Assembly: GCA_022360075.1 (NCBI GenBank)
Contig: JAKSDN010000238.1
Coordinates: forward strand, 1 to 9,489
Length of the DNA: 9,489 nt
DNA from: Kiloniellales bacterium
GTDB lineage: Bacteria > Pseudomonadota > Alphaproteobacteria > Kiloniellales > JAKSDN01
Reading direction: 5' to 3'
Part shown: in pieces, positions 1 to 6,170 of the stretch
How the letters are laid out: each line of letters starts with the position of its first letter
Numbering within the stretch: the stretch's first letter is position 1
Notes under the pieces: model-generated
The model's input: the letters and a program-made list of their open reading frames with translations, nothing else
What the model was told of the DNA's origin: nothing
Database searches by the model: none
Made by a program: the position numbers and the translations under genes

Positions 1-472
1 CCCTCAGGTCCTTGATGATGCGGGCCATGACCGGGTTGCCGCAGGCGTTGGCGAAGAGCTCGTGGATGCGATCGTCGGACCGCCAGTGATCGTCGGTGTG
101 AACGTTCGGCAGGCGGGCCAGCTCCTCGATCTCCCGCTGCGCAGTCCGGAGCTCGCTCTCGTCGATTCGGCCGAGGGCATTGGCGAGCGCCTCGGCCTCG
201 AGGACCTCGCGGACCTTCAGGCTCTGGAGGTACTCCGAAAGATCGACCTGCCGAACCATGAAGGAGCGGTTGGCGTGCTTGGTGACGAGGCCTTCGCCCT
301 CGAGACGCTGCAAAGCCTCGCGCAGGGGCGTACGGGACACGCCGAGGAGCTCGGCCAGCCGCCCCTCGACGATCACCTCGCCGCCGCGCAATCGGCGCTT
401 GTGGATCATCTCCGATATGGACGCGTAGGCGCGGTTCGACAGATTCTCACTGCCCGAGGATAGGCCTTCCAT
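1..472 (-). CDS. GntR-family (FCD subfamily) transcriptional regulator, 3' end outside the window
   Basis: A DNA-binding regulator of which 157 N-terminal residues are visible; the gene runs off the left edge. The winged helix-turn-helix spans about residues 12-72, with the GntR hallmark ELLGVSRTPLREALQRLEGEGLV around 41-63. The all-alpha FCD effector domain begins near residue 78 and includes DDRIHELFANACGNPVM at about 133-149. In this family the Asp and His of that segment often help bind a metal or carboxylate ligand. The start at 472 gives a normal FadR/FCD N-terminus; an in-frame ATG at 499 would add nine residues, and neither has a strong ribosome-binding site. The gene lies in tandem behind the kinase operon, separated by about 480 bp that contain a repeat, so it is probably a separate transcription unit. 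Its ligand and targets cannot be told from the sequence. The family call is secure. Confidence 0.93.
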   Translation of the reverse strand, partial: MEGLSSGSENLSNRAYASISEMIHKRRLRGGEVIVEGRLAELLGVSRTPLREALQRLEGEGLVTKHANRSFMVRQVDLSEYLQSLKVREVLEAEALANALGRIDESELRTAQREIEELARLPNVHTDDHWRSDDRIHELFANACGNPVMARIIKDLR

Positions 473-542
473 CGCTTGCCGGTCTTGCACGTCGAGCATC
501 AGCCGATTTGGCGGTGCCGCTACACCGCAGTTTGCACCAAAG

Positions 543-569
543 GTATACAATCTTCATACGATAATAGCA
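543..569 (-). promoter_or_regulatory. Putative promoter and operator of the GntR gene
   Basis: On the minus strand an extended -10 element, TGCTATTAT (561-569), matches TG-N-TATAAT with one mismatch. Transcription would start near 553. About 5-10 bases downstream lies TTGTATAC (543-550), with the palindromic core GTATAC at 543-548. It resembles the TTGTATACAA-type sites bound by several GntR/FCD regulators, although its right arm is imperfect. No convincing -35 is seen, as is allowed for extended -10 promoters. The position, overlapping the expected start of the regulator's own transcript, would suit autoregulation. Operator function is inferred from position and resemblance only. Confidence 0.35.
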
Positions 570-613
570 TGCAACGAACCTCGATGCCCAGGGATCGAAC
601 GTCCGGTGTGACG

Positions 614-671
614 CTGGGATCATTCCGCGCCGCTTCCTCCGAAGGAGAACTCCATAGCCTCCTGATCCCAG
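614..671 (-). other. Foldable inverted repeat enclosing a ribosome-binding site and an 11-codon reading frame
   Basis: Perfect 9-base arms, CTGGGATCA (614-622) and TGATCCCAG (663-671), can pair around a 40-base interior. Read on the minus strand, the interior starts with AGGAGG (657-662) and, two bases later, ATG (653-655). This opens an 11-codon frame, MEFSFGGSGAE, whose stop (620-622) lies within the closing arm. Inside it, TTCTCC and GGAGGA can form a small hairpin with a UUC loop, and the same CTCC could instead pair with the AGGAGG. The arrangement resembles a leader peptide or switch upstream of the GntR gene. However, the best promoter for that gene lies downstream of it, and peptides this short occur by chance, so function is uncertain. 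Confidence 0.25.
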
Positions 672-769
672 TTCGCTGGAGCAGGTCACGCTAACCGGTC
701 TTCGGGTCTTTGAGCCTGACCGGAAATAGTCTTCTTCAGAACAAGAGCTTGGAAAAGGACACCTTCTCA

Positions 770-859
770 CTTGTCATTGCCGGACCTGATCCGGCAATCC
801 AGTCATCGTTCGATTCAGGCGCCACTCTGGATCGCCGGGTCAAGCCCGGTGATGACAAG
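770..859. repeat. Alphaproteobacterial intergenic palindromic repeat
   Basis: Two 33-base arms, 770-802 and 827-859, are inverted copies with six mismatches and flank a 24-base centre. The arms begin CTTGTCATTGCCGG and end CCGGTGATGACAAG. Conceptual translations give the strings VIAGPDPAIQ and RRVKPGDD, which recur in spurious reading frames across rhizobial and related genomes and mark this repeat class. All six mismatches are transitions, so three become G-U pairs in RNA from one strand, and the element should fold into a long hairpin from either strand. It lies 97 bp past the kinase stop and upstream of the GntR gene, where it could act as a 3' processing or transcription-attenuating element for the kinase operon. 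Identification as a repeat comes from its familiar sequence; copy number in this genome is not visible. Confidence 0.75.
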
Positions 860-956
860 CGGAGTATAGTTACCCTCTGGCGTCACAGGATTCATTTCGA
901 GCCAGATTTTTCGAGAAAGCGCTGCCAGTTCAGACTCAGGCTCACTGCATTCGGTC

Positions 957-2399
957 TCAGTGGCTTTGCCAACAGCGGGCCCGCTGCACGGCTTCGGCAA
1001 AGCGTTGCCGGCGGCCCGGCGGTGCAGCCTGCTGGCTGTATTCAATGGCATGCTGGCTGGCTTCGGCTATCTCCAATCCCGCACCGTATGCGGCCAGCCG
1101 AGCGACGCCCTGAGCGGTGACTTCGGCGTGCGGCAACGCGGTGACGGTCCGTTGGAGGCTGTCGGCCAGAAACTGGCAGAAGTAGGGATTGGCCGCCATG
1201 CCGCCATCGACATTGACGCGTTGTCCGACGGGGACGTGGCTATCCATCGCGGCGATGACCTCGCAGGCGCGTAGGGCCACACCCTCCAACACCGACTGCG
1301 CCAGGTCCTGCCGGTCCGTGTTCAGTGTCATGCCGATCCAAAGGCCGGCCGCGGAGCGGTCCCAATGCGGGCAGGCCAGCCCGGCCAACGCGGGCACGAA
1401 AGACAGACCCCGGTCGATCGCCGGCTTCGCGTCGAAATGGTTGATCTCCCCGACATCCGCGAACAGCCCGAGCGTGCGCGCCCAGTTGACGGCCGAGCTC
1501 GCGCAATAGACACCGCCGTCAAGCGCATAGATCGGGTTCTCGCCCTCCATCCGCCAGGCGACGGTCGGCAGCAATCCCTGCTCGGGCGATCGTCTGATGG
1601 TATCGCCGGTCAGCGTCAGCGCGAAGGCGCCCGTGCCGAAGGTGATCTTGGCATCTCCCGCGATCCGGCAGCCATGGCCATAGAGGGCGGCCTGCTGGTC
1701 GGTGACACTGGCGGTGACGGGAAGCCGCAGGCCGTCGATCCGGACCGCTCCGAACGCGGTAACCGTCGGGCGGATCGGCGGCAGACATTCGATCGGGACG
1801 CCGAACAGCGTGCAGAGCTCCTCGTCCCACTCGCCCCTCTCCAGGTTCATAAGGCCGGTGCGCGAGGCGGTGGTCGCGTCGGTGGCGCAGGTGCCGGTCA
1901 GGTGTTGCAGGAAAAAGGCGTCGGTGGTCCCGAGCCGCAAAAGGCCTTTCGTCGCCAGGCGCCTTGCATCGTCGTTGTGCCGAAGAAGCCAGGCGAGCTT
2001 GGAGGCTGAGAAATAGGCGTCCAACGGCAAGCCGGACCGCTCGAGGGTCAGCGCCTCCAGCCCATCGCGTTTCAGGTCTTCGACGACCGAGGCCGTGCGA
2101 CTGTCCTGCCAGACAATGACGGGTGAGACCGCTTCGCCGGTCTCGGCATGCCAGGCAAGGCAGCTTTCGCCTTGATTGTCGAGGCCGATCGCACGCACAT
2201 CCTCACCCTGGCTCAGCGCCGATTCGAGGCAGGTCTCGATGTTGGCGAGCAGCGCGCCCGGTTCGTGCTCGACCCACCCGGGGCGCGGAAAGATCTGGCG
2301 GTGTTCCAAGGTGTGCGCCAAAGCCGACGTCCCGTCCGCCCGCATCACCAGGGCACGCGTGCTGGTCGTTCCCTGGTCGATCGCGACCGCCGCCTTCAC
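957..2399 (-). CDS. FGGY-family carbohydrate kinase, glycerol kinase-like
   Basis: A 480-residue ATP-dependent cytoplasmic kinase of the FGGY family, closest in motifs to glycerol kinase (usually about 500 residues). Visible motifs are the phosphate-1 loop DQGTTSTR (8-15), VIVWQDSRTA (94-103), TTASRTGLMN (176-185), TDQQAALYG with the probable catalytic Asp234 (233-241), the phosphate-2 loop FGTGAF (254-259) and the adenosine motif NVDGGMAANPYFCQFLADSL (396-415). Of the residues that hold glycerol in E. coli GlpK, Glu84, Trp103, Tyr135, Asp245, Gln246 and Phe270 correspond to Glu78, Trp97, Tyr129, Asp234, Gln235 and Phe259, but Arg83 is replaced by Gly77. The GGTR loop for fructose-1,6-bisphosphate and the enzyme IIA-Glc site are not apparent. 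The GTG start overlaps the upstream stop as GTGA; a longer upstream extension would run through the neighbouring gene in another frame. Glycerol or a glycerol-like polyol or ketose is the likely substrate; the exact one is unknown. Confidence 0.9.
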   Translation of the reverse strand: MKAAVAIDQGTTSTRALVMRADGTSALAHTLEHRQIFPRPGWVEHEPGALLANIETCLESALSQGEDVRAIGLDNQGESCLAWHAETGEAVSPVIVWQDSRTASVVEDLKRDGLEALTLERSGLPLDAYFSASKLAWLLRHNDDARRLATKGLLRLGTTDAFFLQHLTGTCATDATTASRTGLMNLERGEWDEELCTLFGVPIECLPPIRPTVTAFGAVRIDGLRLPVTASVTDQQAALYGHGCRIAGDAKITFGTGAFALTLTGDTIRRSPEQGLLPTVAWRMEGENPIYALDGGVYCASSAVNWARTLGLFADVGEINHFDAKPAIDRGLSFVPALAGLACPHWDRSAAGLWIGMTLNTDRQDLAQSVLEGVALRACEVIAAMDSHVPVGQRVNVDGGMAANPYFCQFLADSLQRTVTALPHAEVTAQGVARLAAYGAGLEIAEASQHAIEYSQQAAPPGRRQRFAEAVQRARCWQSH

Positions 2400-3655
2400 G
2401 CTGGTCCATCCCGATGAAACTCGAAGGTCACGTTGCCGCTCCCATGCTCTGGCAAGATCTCCGACAGCGGCACGAGGAACCGCCGTTCCGGCAGCGCGTT
2501 CAACCGCTTTTGCCAGACGATGTCCTTGCCGTTGCGGGCGATCAAGCGGCCTCTTGCCGACTCGGCGAACCGCAATTGCAGTTGTTTCATGCCGGATCCG
2601 GGACGCCACGAAAGCACTTTCTGCGGCAGCATGAGCTTGATCATGGGGTCGGAGGCGGAAAACCGCAGCAGATCGTTCGACTTTTCCGGCGCGATCAGTT
2701 CGCCCTGCAGGTCGTCGGCAACCCAGTTGCCGCAATCGCGGCCCTCGCGCCAGCTCCAGCCGGCGGTTTCAACCGGTCGAAGCAGGTTCCCGGCGGCAAA
2801 GAACGCGGGGTCCGAGCAACGGCCGTATTGGTCTATGACCGGACCGCCGCTGTCGGCATCGATCTCCAAGCCGGCCATGCGCAGCAGGCTCGATTCCGGC
2901 GTGAAACGGCCGGTCAGCAAGACGCCGTCGCAGACAAGATCGTTCTCGAAGCCTTTGCCGATGTCGACGCGGCAGGCTTCCACCCTTCGCTCGCCTTGAA
3001 TGTGGGTCAGCCGCGTGTTGAGCATCAGCGGCACGCCGAGCAACGGCGGGAGAAGCCGGCACGGCCAGCGCGCCGTGACCCGGTCGTTCTCTTCGATCAT
3101 GGCCACGGGCTGGATGCCGGCCTTGCGGCAGGTAAGCAGTGCGGAGAACGACACCAGTTCGCTGCCAACGACCAAAGGCCGCTGGAAGGGTCTCTTGCGG
3201 GTCAGATAGACCAAGCCCTGTAAGGCGCCGGTGTTCATGACCCCGGCGAGCTGTCGGCCGCCCAAAAGCCTGGCCGAGCGCGGCGTTTCGCGAATGCCGG
3301 TGGCGAGAATGACCCGACTTGCCGCCAGCGCGGACAGGCCGGCATTGCTGCTCAACTGCAGACCGCCGCCCGGCAGGAGCGCCGTGACTGTCGTGGAGGT
3401 CGCCACCTCGACCCCGGCGGCCTCTGCCCACGTGACCAGCCTCTCGGCATAGGCCGGGCCGGTCAAAACCCGGCCGAACTCGCGCATGCCGAAGGGCGGA
3501 TGACCGCAGTGGCGCGGAATGCCGCCGGCCCGGGTTTCGCGCTCGATCACTCGAACCCGATCGATACCGCGCTCCCTTAGCGCAACGGCTGCCGCCAGGC
3601 CGGCAGGGCCGCCACCGACAACGGCGACGTCACAGCATTGCGGCGGCTCGGTCAT
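2396..3655 (-). CDS. NAD(P)/FAD-dependent oxidoreductase (pyridine nucleotide-disulphide reductase fold)
   Basis: A 419-residue soluble flavoprotein. FAD-binding features are VVGGGPAGL (12-20), the ribose-binding acid in VIERE (Glu38 or nearby), LATGIRETPRSARLLGG (117-133) and FFAAGNLLRPVETAGWSWREG (285-305). A second nucleotide-binding stretch, PLVVGSELVSFSALL (160-174), lacks a full GxGxxG. GGIPRHCGHPPFG (44-56) matches the GGI..C.H..FG segment of the NADH oxidase-like partners that sit next to GlpA-like proteins in Thermotoga and Firmicutes glycerol operons, and of opine oxidase/HcnB-type subunits. Residues 340-419 form an extra, apparently strand-rich C-terminal domain not recognised here. 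ATG and the upstream stop share ATGA, so translation is coupled to the GlpA-like gene. Probable role: pass electrons between the partner's flavin or [2Fe-2S] centre and NAD(P) or another acceptor. The substrate is not determined. Confidence 0.87.
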   Translation of the reverse strand: MTEPPQCCDVAVVGGGPAGLAAAVALRERGIDRVRVIERETRAGGIPRHCGHPPFGMREFGRVLTGPAYAERLVTWAEAAGVEVATSTTVTALLPGGGLQLSSNAGLSALAASRVILATGIRETPRSARLLGGRQLAGVMNTGALQGLVYLTRKRPFQRPLVVGSELVSFSALLTCRKAGIQPVAMIEENDRVTARWPCRLLPPLLGVPLMLNTRLTHIQGERRVEACRVDIGKGFENDLVCDGVLLTGRFTPESSLLRMAGLEIDADSGGPVIDQYGRCSDPAFFAAGNLLRPVETAGWSWREGRDCGNWVADDLQGELIAPEKSNDLLRFSASDPMIKLMLPQKVLSWRPGSGMKQLQLRFAESARGRLIARNGKDIVWQKRLNALPERRFLVPLSEILPEHGSGNVTFEFHRDGPA

Positions 3656-5070
3656 TCCGCCGGCTGTCCGGGCAGGGACTCGACGAAGGGTTCCGTCAGC
3701 TTGCCTTCGGTGAGCTCGGCCAGCCGGGCAACACAGTAGAAGCCCTGGCACCGCCCCATGGCGACGCGCGTGCATCGCTTCAAGCCGGCCAGGCTTTGCG
3801 CCGCCAAGGGCCCCTGGAGCGCCCGATCGACCTCGCGCCTGGTGACCTGTTCGCAATGGCAGACGATGCCGCCGTTGTCCGGCAGCATCCAGTCGCGCTC
3901 GTCGGCTTGGTCGAGACGCGGGACCTGTCTCGGTGGCGGCGCATCACGTGGTTGCCAGTCGCGGTCCGCCGAGAACGCCGCTTCGAACTGGTCGTACACG
4001 TAGTCGGCAATGCCCAGGGCGGCGGTCAGGCCGGTGGAGCGAATGCCGCCGACGACGATCCAATTGTGTTCCCTGTAGAACTGAAGGCGATAGTCCTTCC
4101 GCTCGCTGGCTGGACGAATGCCCGCATAGGTCGCCGTCACCGGCATATCGGCGAGTTTCGGTATTCTGGCACGGCCGAACTCGATCAGCTTTTCAAGTTG
4201 CCGGCGGCTGACACCGGTGTCGGAGCGGCTGTTCTGGTCTTCCGCCGTCGGTCCGACCAGCAGATTGCCGAACACCGTTCGGCAGATGAGCACGCCTTTG
4301 CTGCGCTCGGTCGGCACCGGCAGGATGATGCTCTCGATCAGTTCGTGCGCCGCTTTATCGAAGACCACGAACTGTCCCTTGCGCGGTTTGATGGTGAAAT
4401 GACACTGGCCCAGTAGCCCCTGCTCCAGCAGGTCGCCGTAGAGCCCGGCGCAATTGATGACGACACGGGTACGAAACAAGCCCTGTGGCGTCTTCAGATT
4501 CCAGACGCGACCATCGAATGTGCCGCCGGTCACCGGTGTCTGGCGAAACAGCCGCGCGCCCTGCTCGATCGCCTGCGCCAGATAGCTGTAAGGTGCGGAC
4601 CAGGGATCGATCAGAGCCTCGCCCGGCACCAGGGCTGCGGCGCGCGCCCGGCTGGACAGGTTCGGCTCGCGCTTCAGCAGCGCCGCGCGGCTGACCAGCC
4701 GGACGTCGTCGACGCCATTCTCGTGGGCCTGGTCGACGACGCGCTCGAGCTTGTCCTCCTGCTCGTGGGTCCAGGCGACCACAAGCGCACCGGGTCGCTT
4801 CAGGGGCAACCTGAACGAGGCATGCAGCTTCTCGTATTCCCGGTAGCCTCTCCGCACGAGCTTCTGTTCGAGAGAACCTGTCGGCGCATCGAAGCCGGTG
4901 TGAAGAATGGCGCTGTTGGCCTTGCTCGCGCCGTCCAGAATGTCGGCTGCCTTCTCGAACACGGCCACCGCAGCGCCGGCCAGCGCGAAGCGCCGCGCCA
5001 TCGCGCAGCCCACGACGCCTGCCCCTATGACGGCGATGTCGAAGGCCGGCTTTGCGTGCGTCCTGACCAT
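3652..5070 (-). CDS. GlpA-like FAD-dependent oxidoreductase with C-terminal BFD-type [2Fe-2S] domain
   Basis: A 472-residue DAO-fold flavoprotein. Its Rossmann motif is VIGAGVVGCAMARRF (14-28), followed by the adenine-ribose acid in FEKAADI (Glu39) and the GASKANSAILHTGFDAPTG segment (47-65) typical of GlpA/L-2-hydroxyglutarate dehydrogenase-like enzymes. INCAGLYGD (205-213) and IVVGGIRSTGLTAALGIA (338-355) complete the FAD site. The C-terminal 75 residues hold Cys404-x-Cys406 and Cys441-x4-Cys446 (CHC and CQGFYC), the four ligands of a BFD-like [2Fe-2S] cluster. It probably oxidises a polyol phosphate or hydroxy compound, passing electrons to the downstream flavoprotein. Unlike E. coli GlpABC there is no GlpC-type membrane iron-sulphur subunit visible. 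The start at 5070 is preferred because GAGG lies nine bases upstream; ATG at 5088 lacks such a site and would add six residues. It is the first gene of the operon, read from a strong promoter at 5153-5180. Confidence 0.9.
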   Translation of the reverse strand: MVRTHAKPAFDIAVIGAGVVGCAMARRFALAGAAVAVFEKAADILDGASKANSAILHTGFDAPTGSLEQKLVRRGYREYEKLHASFRLPLKRPGALVVAWTHEQEDKLERVVDQAHENGVDDVRLVSRAALLKREPNLSSRARAAALVPGEALIDPWSAPYSYLAQAIEQGARLFRQTPVTGGTFDGRVWNLKTPQGLFRTRVVINCAGLYGDLLEQGLLGQCHFTIKPRKGQFVVFDKAAHELIESIILPVPTERSKGVLICRTVFGNLLVGPTAEDQNSRSDTGVSRRQLEKLIEFGRARIPKLADMPVTATYAGIRPASERKDYRLQFYREHNWIVVGGIRSTGLTAALGIADYVYDQFEAAFSADRDWQPRDAPPPRQVPRLDQADERDWMLPDNGGIVCHCEQVTRREVDRALQGPLAAQSLAGLKRCTRVAMGRCQGFYCVARLAELTEGKLTEPFVESLPGQPAE

Positions 5071-5152
5071 TCTCGCAAGCCTCGTCATGGGGGTGGCTGC
5101 CTGGCCAGCGGTGCGGCGAGGGAGCCGATCGACAGCGGTCTATCGTGACCGA

Positions 5153-5190
5153 ATTATATGTTGGATGACCGGACAGTCAAATTGTGATTT
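5153..5190 (-). promoter_or_regulatory. Promoter and putative DeoR-type operator of the oxidoreductase-kinase operon
   Basis: On the minus strand TTGACT (5175-5180) and TATAAT (5153-5158) are separated by 16 bp, a near-consensus sigma-70 promoter facing the GlpA-like gene. Over the -35 lies the imperfect palindrome TGACTGTCCGGTCA (5166-5179), which recurs with one change at the ABC operon promoter. Just upstream is AAATCACA (5183-5190), also shared with that promoter. Further TGACCG/CGGTCA half-sites flank the region at 5146-5151 and 5196-5201, as expected of regulators that bind repeated sites. The transcript leader would be about 75 nt. The promoter match is seen directly; binding by the neighbouring DeoR protein is inferred. 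Confidence 0.72.
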
Positions 5191-5272
5191 GGATACGGTC
5201 ACTACTTTGCCGGGAGGCGGTCGAACGCGGCTGTCTGCCGATCTGTGTTCGCGCGGCTCGCCGCGGCCCTCG

Positions 5273-6034
5273 TCAAGCGATAACGACGTCCACCTCGTTG
5301 TTGTCGAGAGCTTCGCTCAGTTCCGCATCGGGCGCTGCTTCCGTCACCAAGCGTTGAAACTCGTCTATGCCGCACACACGGACCAGCGCGCTGCGCTGCA
5401 GCTTCGAGCCGTCGGCGATCAAGGTGACGGACTCCGCTTGAGCGATCATTGCCTGCGCGACCAAGGCCTCGCCCAAGGAGAAGTCCATCACGCCGTGCTC
5501 GCGGTGCAGCGCCCCGATGGTCAGTATGGCGTGCTTGGTGCGAAATCGGCGGATGTTGTCGATGGCGATCTCCCCCAGGCATTCCGAGGCCTGGCCATGG
5601 TACTCCCCGCCGATCAGGATGACCCGGTTCTGACCCCGCGCCGCGCTCTCGGCGATCAGTGAAGAGTTTGTAATAATTGTCATATTTTCGGCCATGGCGA
5701 GCTCTTCGCCGAGGAAGACCGTGGTGCTGCCGGCATCGATGAACATCGTATCGCCGGGCTGCAGCAAGCCGGCCATGGCCCGCGCGATGCGGATCTTGGC
5801 CGCGGCGTTCTCCACCATGCGGACATTGAAATGGCTTTCGCCTTCCAGGCTCGGCAGCTCGGCTCCGCCGTGGAATTTCCGTACGACGCCGCGCGACGCC
5901 AGGCTGCTGAGATCCCGCCTGATCGTCTCGCGCGAGGTGTTGAAGCGACTGGCCAGCTCCTCGACCAGAACGCGGCCATCGTTCGCGACGATCTCGGCGA
6001 TGCTCGATTGCCGCTTCTTCGGTGACAGTCCCAT
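5273..6034 (-). CDS. DeoR/GlpR-family transcriptional regulator
   Basis: A 253-residue regulator of the usual DeoR length (about 250-260). The N-terminal helix-turn-helix is RQSSIAEIVANDGRVLVEEL through SRETIRRDLSSLASRGVVRKFHGGA (8-58), the family signature. The C-terminal sugar-phosphate-sensing domain shows FIDAGSTTVFLGEEL (98-112), the ITNSSLIAES segment (121-130), LIGGEYHGQASECLG (140-154) and LIADGSKLQRSALVRVC (205-221). The family senses phosphorylated sugars or polyols, usually as a repressor relieved by the pathway's phosphorylated intermediate; here the product of the adjacent kinase is a natural candidate. The ATG at 6034 gives a standard N-terminus; the frame stays open to 6142 but that extension has no family resemblance. 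The gene sits between the two arms of the cluster and diverges from the ABC operon. The same palindrome at both target promoters supports a pathway-specific role. Confidence 0.92.
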   Translation of the reverse strand: MGLSPKKRQSSIAEIVANDGRVLVEELASRFNTSRETIRRDLSSLASRGVVRKFHGGAELPSLEGESHFNVRMVENAAAKIRIARAMAGLLQPGDTMFIDAGSTTVFLGEELAMAENMTIITNSSLIAESAARGQNRVILIGGEYHGQASECLGEIAIDNIRRFRTKHAILTIGALHREHGVMDFSLGEALVAQAMIAQAESVTLIADGSKLQRSALVRVCGIDEFQRLVTEAAPDAELSEALDNNEVDVVIA

Positions 6035-6141
6035 GCCTTGACCTATGGGCTCGCGGGCTCGCGCGATCACGCAATGGCACCCGTGCGTGTCGGTGTTTCG
6101 AGGAGTCTGCGGATTCCATGCCAGACGTGACGTAATTCGCA

Positions 6142-6170
6142 ATTCTGTCGATGACTTTCTCCACAGTCAA
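6142..6170 (-). promoter_or_regulatory. Putative promoter of the DeoR-type regulator
   Basis: On the minus strand TTGACT (6165-6170) and CAGAAT (6142-6147) are 17 bp apart, leaving a leader of about 100 nt before the ATG. The -35 sits in TGACTGTGGAGAAAGTCA, which has the same TGAC and GTCA ends as the shared operator but a longer, non-matching centre. The -10 matches consensus at only four of six positions. A weaker promoter overlapping a partial operator would fit autoregulation, which is an inference. Confidence 0.42.

Larger units (their letters stand above)
473..956. other. Non-coding stretch between the kinase gene and the GntR gene
   Basis: This 484-bp stretch has no credible protein-coding gene. 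From the kinase side it holds about 97 bp with no clear intrinsic terminator (860-956), the palindromic repeat at 770-859, an imperfect inverted repeat at 695-723 (CCGGTC and GACCGG arms) without a T-tract, a second inverted repeat enclosing a tiny reading frame (614-671), and the putative GntR promoter and operator (543-569). Longer reading frames across it on either strand are translations of the repeat or shadows of neighbouring genes. Confidence 0.7.

Noticed and set aside
695..723. Possible terminator with CCGGTC/GACCGG arms
   Set aside because: The interior pairs poorly and no T-tract follows on either strand, so terminator function is not supported.
447..770. Minus-strand frame of 107 codons upstream of and overlapping the GntR gene
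   Set aside because: Overlaps the GntR start in another frame, covers the inverted repeats and resembles no protein.
710..1120. Plus-strand reading frame of 136 codons (and a minus-strand one at 815-1051)
   Set aside because: Both contain translated palindromic repeat (PDPAIQ, RVKPGDD strings) and run into the kinase gene in a wrong frame; neither resembles a protein family.
2400..2735. N-terminal extension of the kinase frame
   Set aside because: The extra residues overlap the oxidoreductase gene in another frame and lack FGGY similarity; the GTG in the GTGA overlap starts exactly at the family N-terminus.
2123..3223. Plus-strand open frame of 366 codons opposite the kinase and oxidoreductase genes
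   Set aside because: A long antisense frame expected in high-GC DNA; the minus-strand products carry clear FGGY and FAD motifs while this frame shows no family features.
6035..6142. 36-residue N-terminal extension of the DeoR-type regulator
   Set aside because: It lies ahead of the normal family start, has no DeoR similarity and would begin at the proposed -10.
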